From assembly GCA_023457035.1 (NCBI GenBank), contig JAEWNN010000013.1, forward strand, positions 1-64,000: DNA of 64,000 nucleotides, given 5' to 3'. Position 1 is the stretch's first letter. Each line of letters starts with the position of its first letter. The notes under the pieces were generated by a model. That model worked only from the letters and a program-made list of their open reading frames with translations, did not search any database and was not told the origin of the DNA. Shown piece by piece: positions 17,041-24,914 of the stretch. A program made the position numbers and the translations under genes. Source of the DNA: Verrucomicrobiota bacterium. GTDB taxonomy: Bacteria > Verrucomicrobiota > Verrucomicrobiia > Opitutales > Opitutaceae.

Positions 17041-17847
17041 TCAGAGCGAGCCGGTGGCGGCGGTGTCGTGGGCGAGTCCCGGACCGGTGCCGGCGCCGGT
17101 GGCCGAGAGCACGCGGGGGGTCTGCCAGGCGGCGGGGCCGGTGAAGACGGGGGCGGTTGTCAGGAGCTGGCGGGTACGCGTCCCGCTGGAGGCGATGAGG
17201 CGACCGTTGGCGTCGTCGGCTCCGAGGTTGTCGAAGAACTGGACGTGGCCGCCCATGAAGAAGACGTGGCCGCCATCGGCGCCGTAGACGGAGTTTTGGC
17301 GGTTGGCGTCCCAGGCGCCGGTGGCGGCGGCGAGACCGCGGGTCCAGACGACGGGGGTGTTGGCCCCCATGGAGGTGCGCAGGCCGCTGAAGGCCTGGAA
17401 ACTGAGGATGGCGCCGTTGAAGGCCGGTGTATCCGCGGCGAAATCGCGCGGCTGGCCGTTGCCGAGGATGTTGCCCAGTCCCTGGGTGCCGGTGAGGTCG
17501 GCCGGGGAGACCCAGACGGCGCCGTTGTTGAGTCCGCCGGAGAGGGCGAGCGCGGCGGCGTAGGAATATAGCGTCGTGGTGGCCGCGGTGCCGATGGGGA
17601 CGAAGCCGGTGGTGCCGGCGGCGGCGGGGAGGTTGGTCGCCGGCAGGCTGCCGTTGTGCTCCTGGGCGTAGACGAGGGCGGCCTGGCCGATGCTGCGGAT
17701 GTTGGCGAGATCGGAGGCGCGCTGGGCGTTCTCGCGGACCTTCCCCACGACGGGGATGAGGATGGCGGCGAGCACGCCGATGATCGCGATCACGGTCAGG
17801 AGTTCGACGAGGGTGAAGCCCTCGGGGGAGTTCGTGCGCTGACGCAT
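17041..17847 (-). CDS. Type IV pilin-like / type II secretion pseudopilin
   Basis: 268 residues with a prepilin leader and N-methylation site (PEGFTLVELLTVIAIIGVLA; cleavage after Gly, Glu at +5). The body ends in a segment with VYGADGGHVFFMGGHVQFF, typical of the large pseudopilin families of Verrucomicrobiota and Planctomycetota, where GG-H-V-x-F repeats precede the C-terminus. It would be processed by PilD and assembled into a pseudopilus or displayed at the envelope. No other secretion genes lie nearby, so it is one of the dispersed copies common in these phyla. A terminator follows. Confidence 0.85.
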   Translation of the reverse strand: MRQRTNSPEGFTLVELLTVIAIIGVLAAILIPVVGKVRENAQRASDLANIRSIGQAALVYAQEHNGSLPATNLPAAAGTTGFVPIGTAATTTLYSYAAALALSGGLNNGAVWVSPADLTGTQGLGNILGNGQPRDFAADTPAFNGAILSFQAFSGLRTSMGANTPVVWTRGLAAATGAWDANRQNSVYGADGGHVFFMGGHVQFFDNLGADDANGRLIASSGTRTRQLLTTAPVFTGPAAWQTPRVLSATGAGTGPGLAHDTAATGSL

Positions 17848-17991
17848 AACGTATCCTTAAGGTTACGGGTTTGCGTGGGGTAGGTGGCGCAGGGGGCGGG
17901 TCGCAGCGTCCACTCCGGCAGGACGGCGGCAAGCGCGAATTCACCCGCCGGCGTCTTTTCGGTCCGGCCTGCGCAGGGGGGCTACGGAGGG

Positions 17992-18035
17992 AACGCACAA
18001 AATCTTGTTCCGATCGGAACAAGATTTTGTGCGTT
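17992..18035. repeat. 44-bp perfect palindrome
   Basis: The sequence is its own reverse complement over 44 bases with no spacer (22-nt arms; central CCGATCGG; arm AACGCACAAAATCTTGTTCC). It lies between the OGG-like gene (stop 46 bp away) and the pseudopilin gene (start 145 bp away), both on the minus strand. It has no T tract, so it is not a classical intrinsic terminator. Candidate roles are an operator for a dimeric regulator, a stem protecting mRNA, or a repeat element. Confidence 0.85.
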
Positions 18036-18080
18036 TCTTGGGGGAAGCCCGTAGCCGGCCGCGGGCTCGGGTGGGGCGAG

Positions 18081-19019
18081 TCACCGGCGCCGACTACGGG
18101 CGGCGGCGAAGAGGTACTGCTGGGCGAGCCCGGCGAACGGGCCGAAGTGGGCACGGCCGAACTGGGCGAGCTGGGCGGGCCGCCAACCGTGCAGGCCGTA
18201 GTGCTCGGCGAGGGTGCGCAGGATCCACACGTCGACGGGAAACGCCTCCAGCCGGCCCGCCCCGAAGAGCAGCACGCAGTCGGCGACCTTCTCGCCCACG
18301 CCGGGGAGCGTGCCGAGCGCGGTTCTGGCCTCCGGATACGCCGCAGCCTCGATCGCGGCGAGCCAGCCGGGGTGGGCGGCGAGAAGCTGCGCCGTCTCGT
18401 GCACGTAACGGGCGCGGAAGCCAAGGGCGCAGGCGCGCAACTCGCGTTCACCGACGGTGGCGAGCCGTTCCCAGGTCGGCAGGGCGTGGAGCCCGGGCGC
18501 CAGTTCGGCGCCGAAGCGAAGCGCGAGCGTCTCGCAGAGCTGCCGGATCTGGGGAATCTGCTTGGTCGAGCTGAGGATGAAGGCGAGCAGCGCTTCGGCG
18601 AAGGGCTGGCGAAGCAGGATCAAGCCGGGGCAGGCGGCCACGGCGGCGGCAAGCACGGCGTCGCTCGTCAACGGAAGGCGGGCGAGCACGGTCTCAAGTT
18701 CGCCGGTCATCCCGAGGTAGTGGCCGAGGGCGGCGCGCGTGCGGATCGGGTCCGTGGCGGCGCGGAACCACAGGGGATCGGGACTGTGGTTCCGCTGCGG
18801 CCCGCCGGGCGTGGCACCAGCGCCGAGTCGCAGCTGGACGGCGTGTTCGCCGAAGATCCCCTGCCAAGCCGCGGGTTCGTCGTGCCAGCGCCAGCGGAAG
18901 GCCTGTCCGCCATCGAGTGTCTCGCGGAGGCTCGCCGGTGTGAAACGGTGCGGCAGGGCGAGCGGCTCCCACGGCGACCACCCCGGATCGGCGCGGGCGG
19001 GTCGGGTGGCGGCGGGCAT
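18081..19019 (-). CDS. 8-oxoguanine DNA glycosylase, OGG1 type
   Basis: Base-excision repair glycosylase/lyase, 312 residues. The N-terminal OGG_N-like domain (SLRETLDGGQAFRWRWHD) precedes the helix-hairpin-helix GPD domain: LGTLPGVGEKVADCVLLFG with catalytic Lys244, and FPVDVW with Asp263. The QAFRW and PVDVW segments distinguish it from MutY and Nth and resemble eukaryotic-type OGG1, which is scattered among bacteria. Upstream, 12 bp away on the same strand, is an unrelated secreted-protein gene. Confidence 0.9.
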   Translation of the reverse strand: MPAATRPARADPGWSPWEPLALPHRFTPASLRETLDGGQAFRWRWHDEPAAWQGIFGEHAVQLRLGAGATPGGPQRNHSPDPLWFRAATDPIRTRAALGHYLGMTGELETVLARLPLTSDAVLAAAVAACPGLILLRQPFAEALLAFILSSTKQIPQIRQLCETLALRFGAELAPGLHALPTWERLATVGERELRACALGFRARYVHETAQLLAAHPGWLAAIEAAAYPEARTALGTLPGVGEKVADCVLLFGAGRLEAFPVDVWILRTLAEHYGLHGWRPAQLAQFGRAHFGPFAGLAQQYLFAAARSRRR

Positions 19020-19031
19020 GGGACCGGTGTC

Positions 19032-19505
19032 CTATTTCGCGGCCATGGGGCCACTCCAGAGGAAGCTGGCGAGTTCGGCGAGAACTGCGCCGTCGGCGCT
19101 GCGAGCGGTCACCCGCCAGGCGGCGGGGCGGATGGTCTTGGCGGGCCAATCGGTGCCGGTGACACCGAGCTGATAGACCTTCGCGCCGGAGGCGATGGGG
19201 GCGGGAAAGGTGAAGGTGCGGACGGCCGGGTTGCCGGGCAGCACGACTTCGACGACGAGGTTCGCGGCCTCGATGGCGAGGTCGGACTTCACTCGGGTGA
19301 GAAAGTAGTAGCCGTCGCGCTTATCGGCTTGGGAGCGCAGGACGATCTCGCGTCCAGAGCTCTCGCGCCCGCCGAGGTACTCGGAGATTCGGCGAAAGGA
19401 GTCGGCGTCGCGGTAGGCGGGCCAGACGCGCACGATATCGACGGCACCGGGGAGGAGGGCTGGGAGGGCAAAGAGGAGCAGGGCGGCGACGGAGCGCAGA
19501 AGCAT
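19032..19505 (-). CDS. Small secreted protein of unknown function
   Basis: 157 residues from ATG 19505, beginning with a signal peptide (MLLRSVAALLLFALPALLPG). The mature part (SFRRISEYLGGRESSGREI, then beta-rich segments such as RTFTFPAPIASGAKVYQLGV) looks like a small beta-sandwich; I recognise no family. It is 12 bp upstream of the OGG-type gene and probably shares its mRNA. Starts further upstream give a Pro-rich leader that would spoil the signal peptide. Confidence 0.7.
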   Translation of the reverse strand: MLLRSVAALLLFALPALLPGAVDIVRVWPAYRDADSFRRISEYLGGRESSGREIVLRSQADKRDGYYFLTRVKSDLAIEAANLVVEVVLPGNPAVRTFTFPAPIASGAKVYQLGVTGTDWPAKTIRPAAWRVTARSADGAVLAELASFLWSGPMAAK

Positions 19506-19602
19506 GATGGGGCGAATAGCGGGCGGGGGGCGGGCTGGCAAGGACGGCGGCGCAGAACGCGCGGGCGGGGGCGATTCGGGAGGAGGGCGCCGCGGCGGGG
19601 CA

Positions 19603-19632
19603 CAAAAAAGCGCACCGCTTGGGGCGGTGCGC
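19603..19632 (-). terminator. Intrinsic terminator after rpmA
   Basis: 9-bp stem GCGCACCGC/GCGGTGCGC with a 5-nt loop, followed on the minus strand by six T residues. It lies 22 bp after the L27 stop codon. Confidence 0.92.
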
Positions 19633-19654
19633 GGAGAGGGATGGGGAGCCGCGC

Positions 19655-19894
19655 TTACTGCACGCTGACCTTGCGGTGTTCCTTGTCGAAGTTCACCACG
19701 CCGTCGCGGATCGCGAAGAGGGTGTGGTCGCGGCCCATGTCGACGCCGGCGCCCGCGTGATAACGCGTGCCGCGCTGACGGACGATGATGTTGCCGGCGA
19801 TGACCGCCTGACCGCCGTAGAGCTTGATGCCAAGGTTCTTCGGCTTGCTGTCGCGACCGTTGGAGGATGTGCCCTGACCTTTCTTGTGCGCCAT
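19655..19894 (-). CDS. rpmA: 50S ribosomal protein L27
   Basis: Component of the large subunit near the peptidyl-transferase centre. The 79-residue sequence is typical: MAHKKGQGTSSNGRDS, then GNIIVRQRGTRYHAG and VDMGRDHTLFA. It begins with MAHKK, with no N-terminal prepeptide of the Firmicutes type. It follows rplU by nine bases and shares its terminator. Confidence 0.98.
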   Translation of the reverse strand: MAHKKGQGTSSNGRDSKPKNLGIKLYGGQAVIAGNIIVRQRGTRYHAGAGVDMGRDHTLFAIRDGVVNFDKEHRKVSVQ

Positions 19895-19903
19895 GACGAT
19901 TCC

Positions 19904-20218
19904 TTAGGCAGAGATGGTTTTGATTTTGAGGACGGTGAGGTCTTGGCGGTGACCGGTGCGGCGGTCATAGCCCTTGCGCTTGGTCTTCTTGAAGATGACG
20001 ATCTTCTTGCCGCGCTTGTTCTCGAGGACCTCGGCGGTGACGGACGCGCCGGCCACCGTGGGGGTGCCGATCTTGATCTCGGCTCCTTCGCCGACGGAGA
20101 GAACGTCGTTGATCTCGACTGTGGAGCCCTGTTCGGCCTGGGGAAAACGATCCACGATCAGAACGTCGCCCTCGGTGACGACGAACTGTTTCCCCTGTGT
20201 CTTGATGGTGGCTTTCAT
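19904..20218 (-). CDS. rplU: 50S ribosomal protein L21
   Basis: Large-subunit protein that binds 23S rRNA, 104 residues (MKATIKTQGKQFVVTEGDV; VIFKKTKRKGYDRRTGHRQ near the C-terminus, the family signature). The start at ATG 20218 gives the conserved length; upstream in-frame codons are not homologous. It forms the usual rplU-rpmA pair. The 211-bp region up to the divergent AmmeMemoRadiSam gene should contain both promoters. Confidence 0.98.
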   Translation of the reverse strand: MKATIKTQGKQFVVTEGDVLIVDRFPQAEQGSTVEINDVLSVGEGAEIKIGTPTVAGASVTAEVLENKRGKKIVIFKKTKRKGYDRRTGHRQDLTVLKIKTISA

Positions 20219-20429
20219 TGGAAAAGCTCGCGAAGAAACGGGCCGGATCGGAGGGAAGCAAGACCTTTTTGGGGCAACTTTCGGCGGCGGGCGATTTCCC
20301 TCGGAGGTTCGCGTTGAACGGCTCGCGATCGGCCGGCCGGGTTGAGAACCCGGCGCATCGGCGCGATCTTTCTCCGCGCTCCGGCGGCCGCTCCGCCCAA
20401 CGAGGGCCACCGCCAGCGTCACCGGCATC

Positions 20430-21812
20430 ATGAAAGCTGAACCTCCCGCTGCCTGCCGCGGATCGATCCCGATCGCCATCCTGTTGCCGCATGCCCCCAT
20501 CCTGGTTCCTGCAGTGGCGGGCGGACGCTTGGAGGCGTGCCGCTCCTCCTACGAGGCGATGGGCGAGGCCTCCCGCCGGCTGGTCGCGACCCATCCCGAG
20601 GCCGTGGTGCTTGTGTCGCCGCACGCGGCGCGGGCGGAACGTGCGTTCGCCCTGACCTCGGGTGGCGTCTCCGGCTCCTTGGTGCGTTTCGGGGCGTCGC
20701 ATTCGGAGGTGCGGCTGCCCGGCGACAGCGCTCTGACGACCGAGCTGCGCAGCCAGGCGGCGGCCCGCGCGATTCCCACCGCGAACCTGCCGGCCTCGCA
20801 ACTCGACCACGGCAGCGTGGTGCCGCTCTGGCACCTGGCGCAGGCCGGCTGGGGCGGCCCCACCGTGGTGGTGGCGCTCGCGGGGGCCGACAACTCGCGT
20901 ATCGGAGAACTGGGTGAGTGCGTGGCGGCGGCCGCGGCCCGGCTCGGCCGCCCGATGGCCGTGGTGGCGAGCGGCGACATGAGCCATCGCCTCCAGCCGG
21001 GTGCGCCCTGCGGTTACGACCCGGAGGCGGCGAAATTCGACCAGGCGTTTATCGCGCAACTACGCAGCGGGGCGACGCGCGGGCTGGCCGCCGCCGTGGA
21101 GCGGTGGCAGGAGAACGCGGCGGAGGACGTGGTCGAATCGACGTTGTTCGCACTCGGGGCGGTCGGTTGGCGCGCCGACGGGCGCGAGGTGCTCGGCTAC
21201 GAGGGGCCCTTTGGCGTGGGCTATGGCGTGGCGGTGCTGTTTGCCGCGGCGGAGGCGAGCGAGGCGTGCGGTTCGATGACGGTGGACCGGCTGGCGATGC
21301 TGCCGGCGCTGGCGCGCGCCTCGATCACGGCGGCGCTGCAACTGCCGGCGGAGTGGGTGGCGCCACGGCCGGGCGACTGCCCGGGCGACAACGGAGTGTT
21401 CGTGACGTTGCACACCGCCGAGGGGCGGTTGCGCGGGTGCATCGGCACCATGGAGTCGCACACGGGCGACCTCGCTGCGGAGACTTGGCGCATGGCGCGC
21501 GAGGCCGCGCTGCACGATCCGCGGTTCTCGCCGGTGGGGCCGGACGAACTGGCGGCGCTGCGGGTCGAGGTGACGGTGCTCGAACCGCTGGAAGACATCG
21601 CGTCGGAGGCGGAGCTCGACCCGCGACATTGGGGGGTGGTGGTGCGCGCGGCCGACGGGCGGCGCGGGCTGCTGTTGCCGGACATCCCGGAGGTCACGAG
21701 TGTCGCGCAGCAGGTGGCCATCGCGCGGTCGAAGGCGGGCATCGGCGCCAAGGAGCCGGTGCGACTGCAGCGCTTCGCGGCGCGGAAGGTCACGGAGACG
21801 GGAGCCACATGA
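20430..21812 (+). CDS. AmmeMemoRadiSam system protein: Memo-like and AMMECR1 domains fused
   Basis: 460 residues. The N-terminal 265 residues are a Memo/LigB-type domain of the class III extradiol dioxygenase superfamily (LLPHAPILVPAVAGG, VVLVSPHAARAE, QLDHGSVVPLWHL, VASGDMSHRL with potential metal-binding His). Residues about 285-455 are an AMMECR1 domain, including the hallmark LRGCIGTMES and DPRFSPVGPDEL. The system is conserved across bacteria, archaea and eukaryotes, with no agreed biochemical function in bacteria. Here two of the three components are one polypeptide and the third, the radical SAM enzyme, overlaps it by four bases. Confidence 0.93.
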   Translation: MKAEPPAACRGSIPIAILLPHAPILVPAVAGGRLEACRSSYEAMGEASRRLVATHPEAVVLVSPHAARAERAFALTSGGVSGSLVRFGASHSEVRLPGDSALTTELRSQAAARAIPTANLPASQLDHGSVVPLWHLAQAGWGGPTVVVALAGADNSRIGELGECVAAAAARLGRPMAVVASGDMSHRLQPGAPCGYDPEAAKFDQAFIAQLRSGATRGLAAAVERWQENAAEDVVESTLFALGAVGWRADGREVLGYEGPFGVGYGVAVLFAAAEASEACGSMTVDRLAMLPALARASITAALQLPAEWVAPRPGDCPGDNGVFVTLHTAEGRLRGCIGTMESHTGDLAAETWRMAREAALHDPRFSPVGPDELAALRVEVTVLEPLEDIASEAELDPRHWGVVVRAADGRRGLLLPDIPEVTSVAQQVAIARSKAGIGAKEPVRLQRFAARKVTETGAT

Positions 21813-22849
21813 AGACGACGGCGGAGCTGCCCCTGGCCCGCTGGTGGCGTCCGCGGGTGGATGGCCGGATCGAGTGCGAGCTGTGCCCTCGGGCGTGCAA
21901 GCTGGGCGAGGGGCAGGACGGCTTCTGCTTCTCGCGCGGCAACCGCGGGGGCGCGATGCGGCTGCTGGCGCATGGGCGCAGCAGCGGATTCGCCGTCGAT
22001 CCGATCGAGAAGAAGCCGCTCGCCCACTTCCTCCCCGGCTCGCGCGTGCTGTCGTTTGGCACGGTGGGCTGCAACCTTGCGTGCCGGTACTGCCAGAACT
22101 GGCGGATCAGCCGGGCGCGCGAGGAGGGGCTGATGGCCGCGGCGGTCGCGCCGGAGCGGATCGCGGAGATGGCGGCGGAGCAGCGCTGCGCGTCGGTGGC
22201 GTTCACCTACAACGACCCGGTGGTCTTCGCCGAGCAGGCGCTGGAGGTCGCGGCGGCGTGCCGCGCGGCGGGGTTGCGCACGGTGGCGGTGACGGCCGGC
22301 TACATCTGGCTGGCGGCGCGCGGGGAGTTCTTCGCCGGGATGGACGCGGCCAACGTGGACCTGAAGGCGTTCAGCGACGAGTTCTACCGCCGGCAGTGCG
22401 GCGCGCGGCTCGGCGCGGTGCTCGACACCCTCGCGTGGTTGCACCGGGAAACGCGCGTGTGGCTCGAAGTGACGACGTTGCTCATTCCCGGCCTGAACGA
22501 CAGCGAGGTGGAGCTGGAGCGCGCGAGCGATTGGTTCGCCGAACATCTCGGGCCGGACGTGCCGTGGCATTTCTCCGCGTTTCATCCCGACTACCAGATG
22601 CGCGACCGATCGGTGACCCCGTTGGCGACGCTCACCCGCGCGCGCGGCATCGCACGGTCGAGGGGCTTGCGGTACGTCTACACCGGCAACGTCCGCGACC
22701 GCGACGGCGAGCGGACGTGGTGCCCGCACTGCGGCCGCTGCGTGATCGAGCGCGACGGGTACCGGTTGCACGGCTGCTTCGTGCGCGGTGGCCGGTGCGC
22801 GTTTTGCGGCGGCGAGATCGCAGGGGTGTGGGCGGACGGGCCGGCGTGA
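21809..22849 (+). CDS. amrS: AmmeMemoRadiSam system radical SAM enzyme
   Basis: Radical SAM protein of 346 residues. The [4Fe-4S]-binding motif is CNLACRYC (C88, C92, C95), followed by QNW as in pyruvate-formate-lyase-activating-type enzymes. An N-terminal group of four cysteines (C23, C26, C30, C40) and a C-terminal zinc-ribbon-like set (CPHCGRC ... CAFCGGE) suggest further metal sites. ATG 21809 overlaps the stop of the Memo-AMMECR1 gene (ATGA), so the two are translated together in one operon. Substrate unknown. Confidence 0.93.
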   Translation: MKTTAELPLARWWRPRVDGRIECELCPRACKLGEGQDGFCFSRGNRGGAMRLLAHGRSSGFAVDPIEKKPLAHFLPGSRVLSFGTVGCNLACRYCQNWRISRAREEGLMAAAVAPERIAEMAAEQRCASVAFTYNDPVVFAEQALEVAAACRAAGLRTVAVTAGYIWLAARGEFFAGMDAANVDLKAFSDEFYRRQCGARLGAVLDTLAWLHRETRVWLEVTTLLIPGLNDSEVELERASDWFAEHLGPDVPWHFSAFHPDYQMRDRSVTPLATLTRARGIARSRGLRYVYTGNVRDRDGERTWCPHCGRCVIERDGYRLHGCFVRGGRCAFCGGEIAGVWADGPA

Positions 22850-23022
22850 GCCGCAAGGCGGGCGCGGTGGCGGACCCCATCGGGCATCGGGCTTCTGCGC
22901 AGGCGAAAACCGGGCTTGGGCTGATTCCCTGGGCGGTCGACGGGTAGTAGAAGGAACGGCTCGTTGGTCTGCGGCCGGACCCCGCGCGCAAGAATCGCAG
23001 TTCAAACCCAAGAGGTGATAAC

Positions 23023-23898
23023 ATGAAAAGGCTACTGGTCTTCGCCGCCTCGCTGGCGGCGGTATCGATGTACGGCGGGTTGTCCAAGGCAACCGGTGAC
23101 AGGTTGACGGACTACAGCGCCTGGTTTGCCCCGGAGTTCAGAATCGCGAGCGATGCCAATGTCCCCAGTAGTCCGAGTCCCCCGCTGGGGTGCCCGGCTG
23201 CTTTCGTGGACGCCAACCGCTCTTGGTCCGGCTGGACGGCCAACTGGGGCGCGACGAGTCTGAAATCCATTTCCTACGCCACGCCATTCTGGAACGATCC
23301 GACCTATGGCAAGCATGTCCTCCGCATTGAGGTTGTGTTCCTCGGAGAGAGCGCTGGATGGTGGGATGACTTCGGCTACACGAAAAACGGTGTCGATATC
23401 CTGCTCGCCGACAGTGTGCAGACGATCGACAAACACGGGGCCAGAAATCGGTGGTTTGGCGACTACGTGAAGCTGACCCTGGCGCCGGGAGAGTCGCTCG
23501 ACTTCTTCGTCACCGGCACTGGGGTGTTCGGGCCGAACATCGGTACCGGGCCCACGCTCGGCGCCCAAGGCGGCAAATACTACGTGTTCGATCCGGACCT
23601 CAATGTGCCGACGGGCTCGGACCTGCAGTCCTATTATGGGACCCTAGATCCGATTACTTCGGTCCGTGATATGAACATGACACCGGGGATTCTTGATCCG
23701 TTCATCATCTTTGCGTTCGAGGACATCCGTGAGGGCGGAGCGCATCGCGATTCGGATTTCAACGATTTCGTCTTCGCGGTCCGAGCGGGTTTTGATCGCC
23801 CCCAGGGAGGAGTCGTACCGGAGCCGTCGACCTATGGTCTGATGGGCGCCGCAATGCTGTTGCTCGGCGTGGGCTGGCGGCGGCGCAATGCGGCGTGA
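23023..23898 (+). CDS. PEP-CTERM protein with DUF4114-like domain
   Basis: Probable exosortase substrate, 291 residues. A signal peptide (residues 1-22) leads a beta-rich body; FIIFAFEDIREGG followed by DSDFNDFVFAV is the acidic signature of DUF4114. The C-terminus is a canonical sorting signal: VPEPSTYGLMG (from residue 265), a hydrophobic helix, and the basic stop WRRRNAA. It would be cut at the PEP motif by the exosortase at 1.2-2.8 kb and passed to the cell surface or polysaccharide matrix. A strong ribosome binding site (AAGAGGTGA) precedes the ATG. Base composition is less GC-rich than its neighbours. Confidence 0.93.
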   Translation: MKRLLVFAASLAAVSMYGGLSKATGDRLTDYSAWFAPEFRIASDANVPSSPSPPLGCPAAFVDANRSWSGWTANWGATSLKSISYATPFWNDPTYGKHVLRIEVVFLGESAGWWDDFGYTKNGVDILLADSVQTIDKHGARNRWFGDYVKLTLAPGESLDFFVTGTGVFGPNIGTGPTLGAQGGKYYVFDPDLNVPTGSDLQSYYGTLDPITSVRDMNMTPGILDPFIIFAFEDIREGGAHRDSDFNDFVFAVRAGFDRPQGGVVPEPSTYGLMGAAMLLLGVGWRRRNAA

Positions 23899-23925
23899 GA
23901 GGCGCCGGCCCAGACTGAAAAAGAA

Positions 23926-23951
23926 AAGCCGGCCCGCGAACGGGCCGGCTT
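23926..23951. terminator. Bidirectional intrinsic terminator between convergent genes
   Basis: 11-bp stem AAGCCGGCCCG/CGGGCCGGCTT with a CGAA tetraloop, flanked by an A-rich run on the left and TTGGCAAAA on the right. It lies between the PEP-CTERM gene (+) and the coiled-coil gene (-) and probably serves both. Confidence 0.88.
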
Positions 23952-23978
23952 GGCAAAACGGGCGGTGCTGGCGGCGGG

Positions 23979-24668
23979 TTACTTCTTTGCGCCGGAGGGC
24001 GGGATCACGGGTTCCGGCGCCGCGAGCAGGCCTGCCTGCATCAGGCCGACGTTCATGTCGTAGTGGCGGCGGCGCTTGTAGTCATCGGGAAAAACCATGC
24101 GTCCGACAGCGATGCGTTCCTGGATTGCGGCAAGGGCCTCGAGTTCCTGTTGGCGCTTGAGGGCGGCGAGGCGGGCGAGTTCGCGCTCCTCGGCGGCTTT
24201 GCGCTCGTTCTCGGCGTCCTCGAGGGCCTTGAGGGCGGCGAGGCGGGCGGCCTCGGCATCGCGGGCCTCCTGGGCGCGCAACTCGGCGAGGCGCTGGGCT
24301 TCGCGCTCGGCTTCGAGAGCGGCGAGTCGGCGGGCTTCGGCTTCGGCGGCGAGGCGCTGGGCTTCGGCCTCGGCGGCGAGGCGGGCCTTCTCGGCGGCTT
24401 CCTGCTCGAGTCGCTGGATCTCGGCGAGGCGGGCCTTCTCGGCGGCCTCCTGCTGGGCCTTCAACTCGGCGAGTCGTTTGGCTTCGGCTTCGGCCTCGGC
24501 CTTGCGCTGGGCTTCGGCTCGGGCTCGCTCGGCCTCTTGGGCGAGCTGTTCCTGCCGAGCCCGCTCCTTCTGTTGGGCGACCTTGTCGGCGTGGGAGCGG
24601 TAGGCGAAGAAGGCCACAAGGGCGATGAGGACGACGACGGCAGCGATGATGACGCCACGTTTGTTCAT
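23979..24668 (-). CDS. TolA-like membrane-anchored coiled-coil protein
   Basis: 229 residues. A basic N-terminus and one transmembrane helix (VIIAAVVVLIALVAFFAY) are followed by about 160 residues of Ala/Glu/Arg/Lys heptads (repeats such as EAERARAEAQRKAEAEAEAKR). This is a long uninterrupted helix like TolA domain II. The short C-terminal part (RMVFPDDYKRRRHYDMNVGLM) lacks a TonB/TolA C-terminal domain. It could span the periplasm as a spacer, but no Tol-Pal genes are nearby. ATG 24668 gives the signal anchor; the longer frame adds an unlikely leader. Confidence 0.75.
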   Translation of the reverse strand: MNKRGVIIAAVVVLIALVAFFAYRSHADKVAQQKERARQEQLAQEAERARAEAQRKAEAEAEAKRLAELKAQQEAAEKARLAEIQRLEQEAAEKARLAAEAEAQRLAAEAEARRLAALEAEREAQRLAELRAQEARDAEAARLAALKALEDAENERKAAEERELARLAALKRQQELEALAAIQERIAVGRMVFPDDYKRRRHYDMNVGLMQAGLLAAPEPVIPPSGAKK

Positions 24669-24914
24669 GGTGTGCGGAGATAAGTGGATGGGTGCGGGCG
24701 GCTGGTAGACTTCATGGCAACTTGCCCACCCGAGAGCAAGGGCTGCCATGGTCCGCGGCGGTCAAAAAACGGACTTTTCGCACACCGCGGGCAAGAGAGT
24801 GCAGGCTACGACCGGCGGCGGCGGGAAAGGTTGCGGGGAAAACGCAGGGCCCCGTGGCCCTCGCGTCTGGCGCGCCCGGGGTTCTTCATCGGGCTGGTAC
24901 GGCGTCGCGGCGCC

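Noticed and set aside
16097..18451. A 784-codon frame containing KsgA at its C-terminus
   Set aside because: The extension runs antisense or out of frame through the pseudopilin and OGG genes and through the palindrome; only the last 278 codons are KsgA.
22850..23022. Possible c-di-GMP riboswitch before the PEP-CTERM gene
   Set aside because: The conserved GEMM core is absent; only an ordinary strong ribosome binding site is visible.
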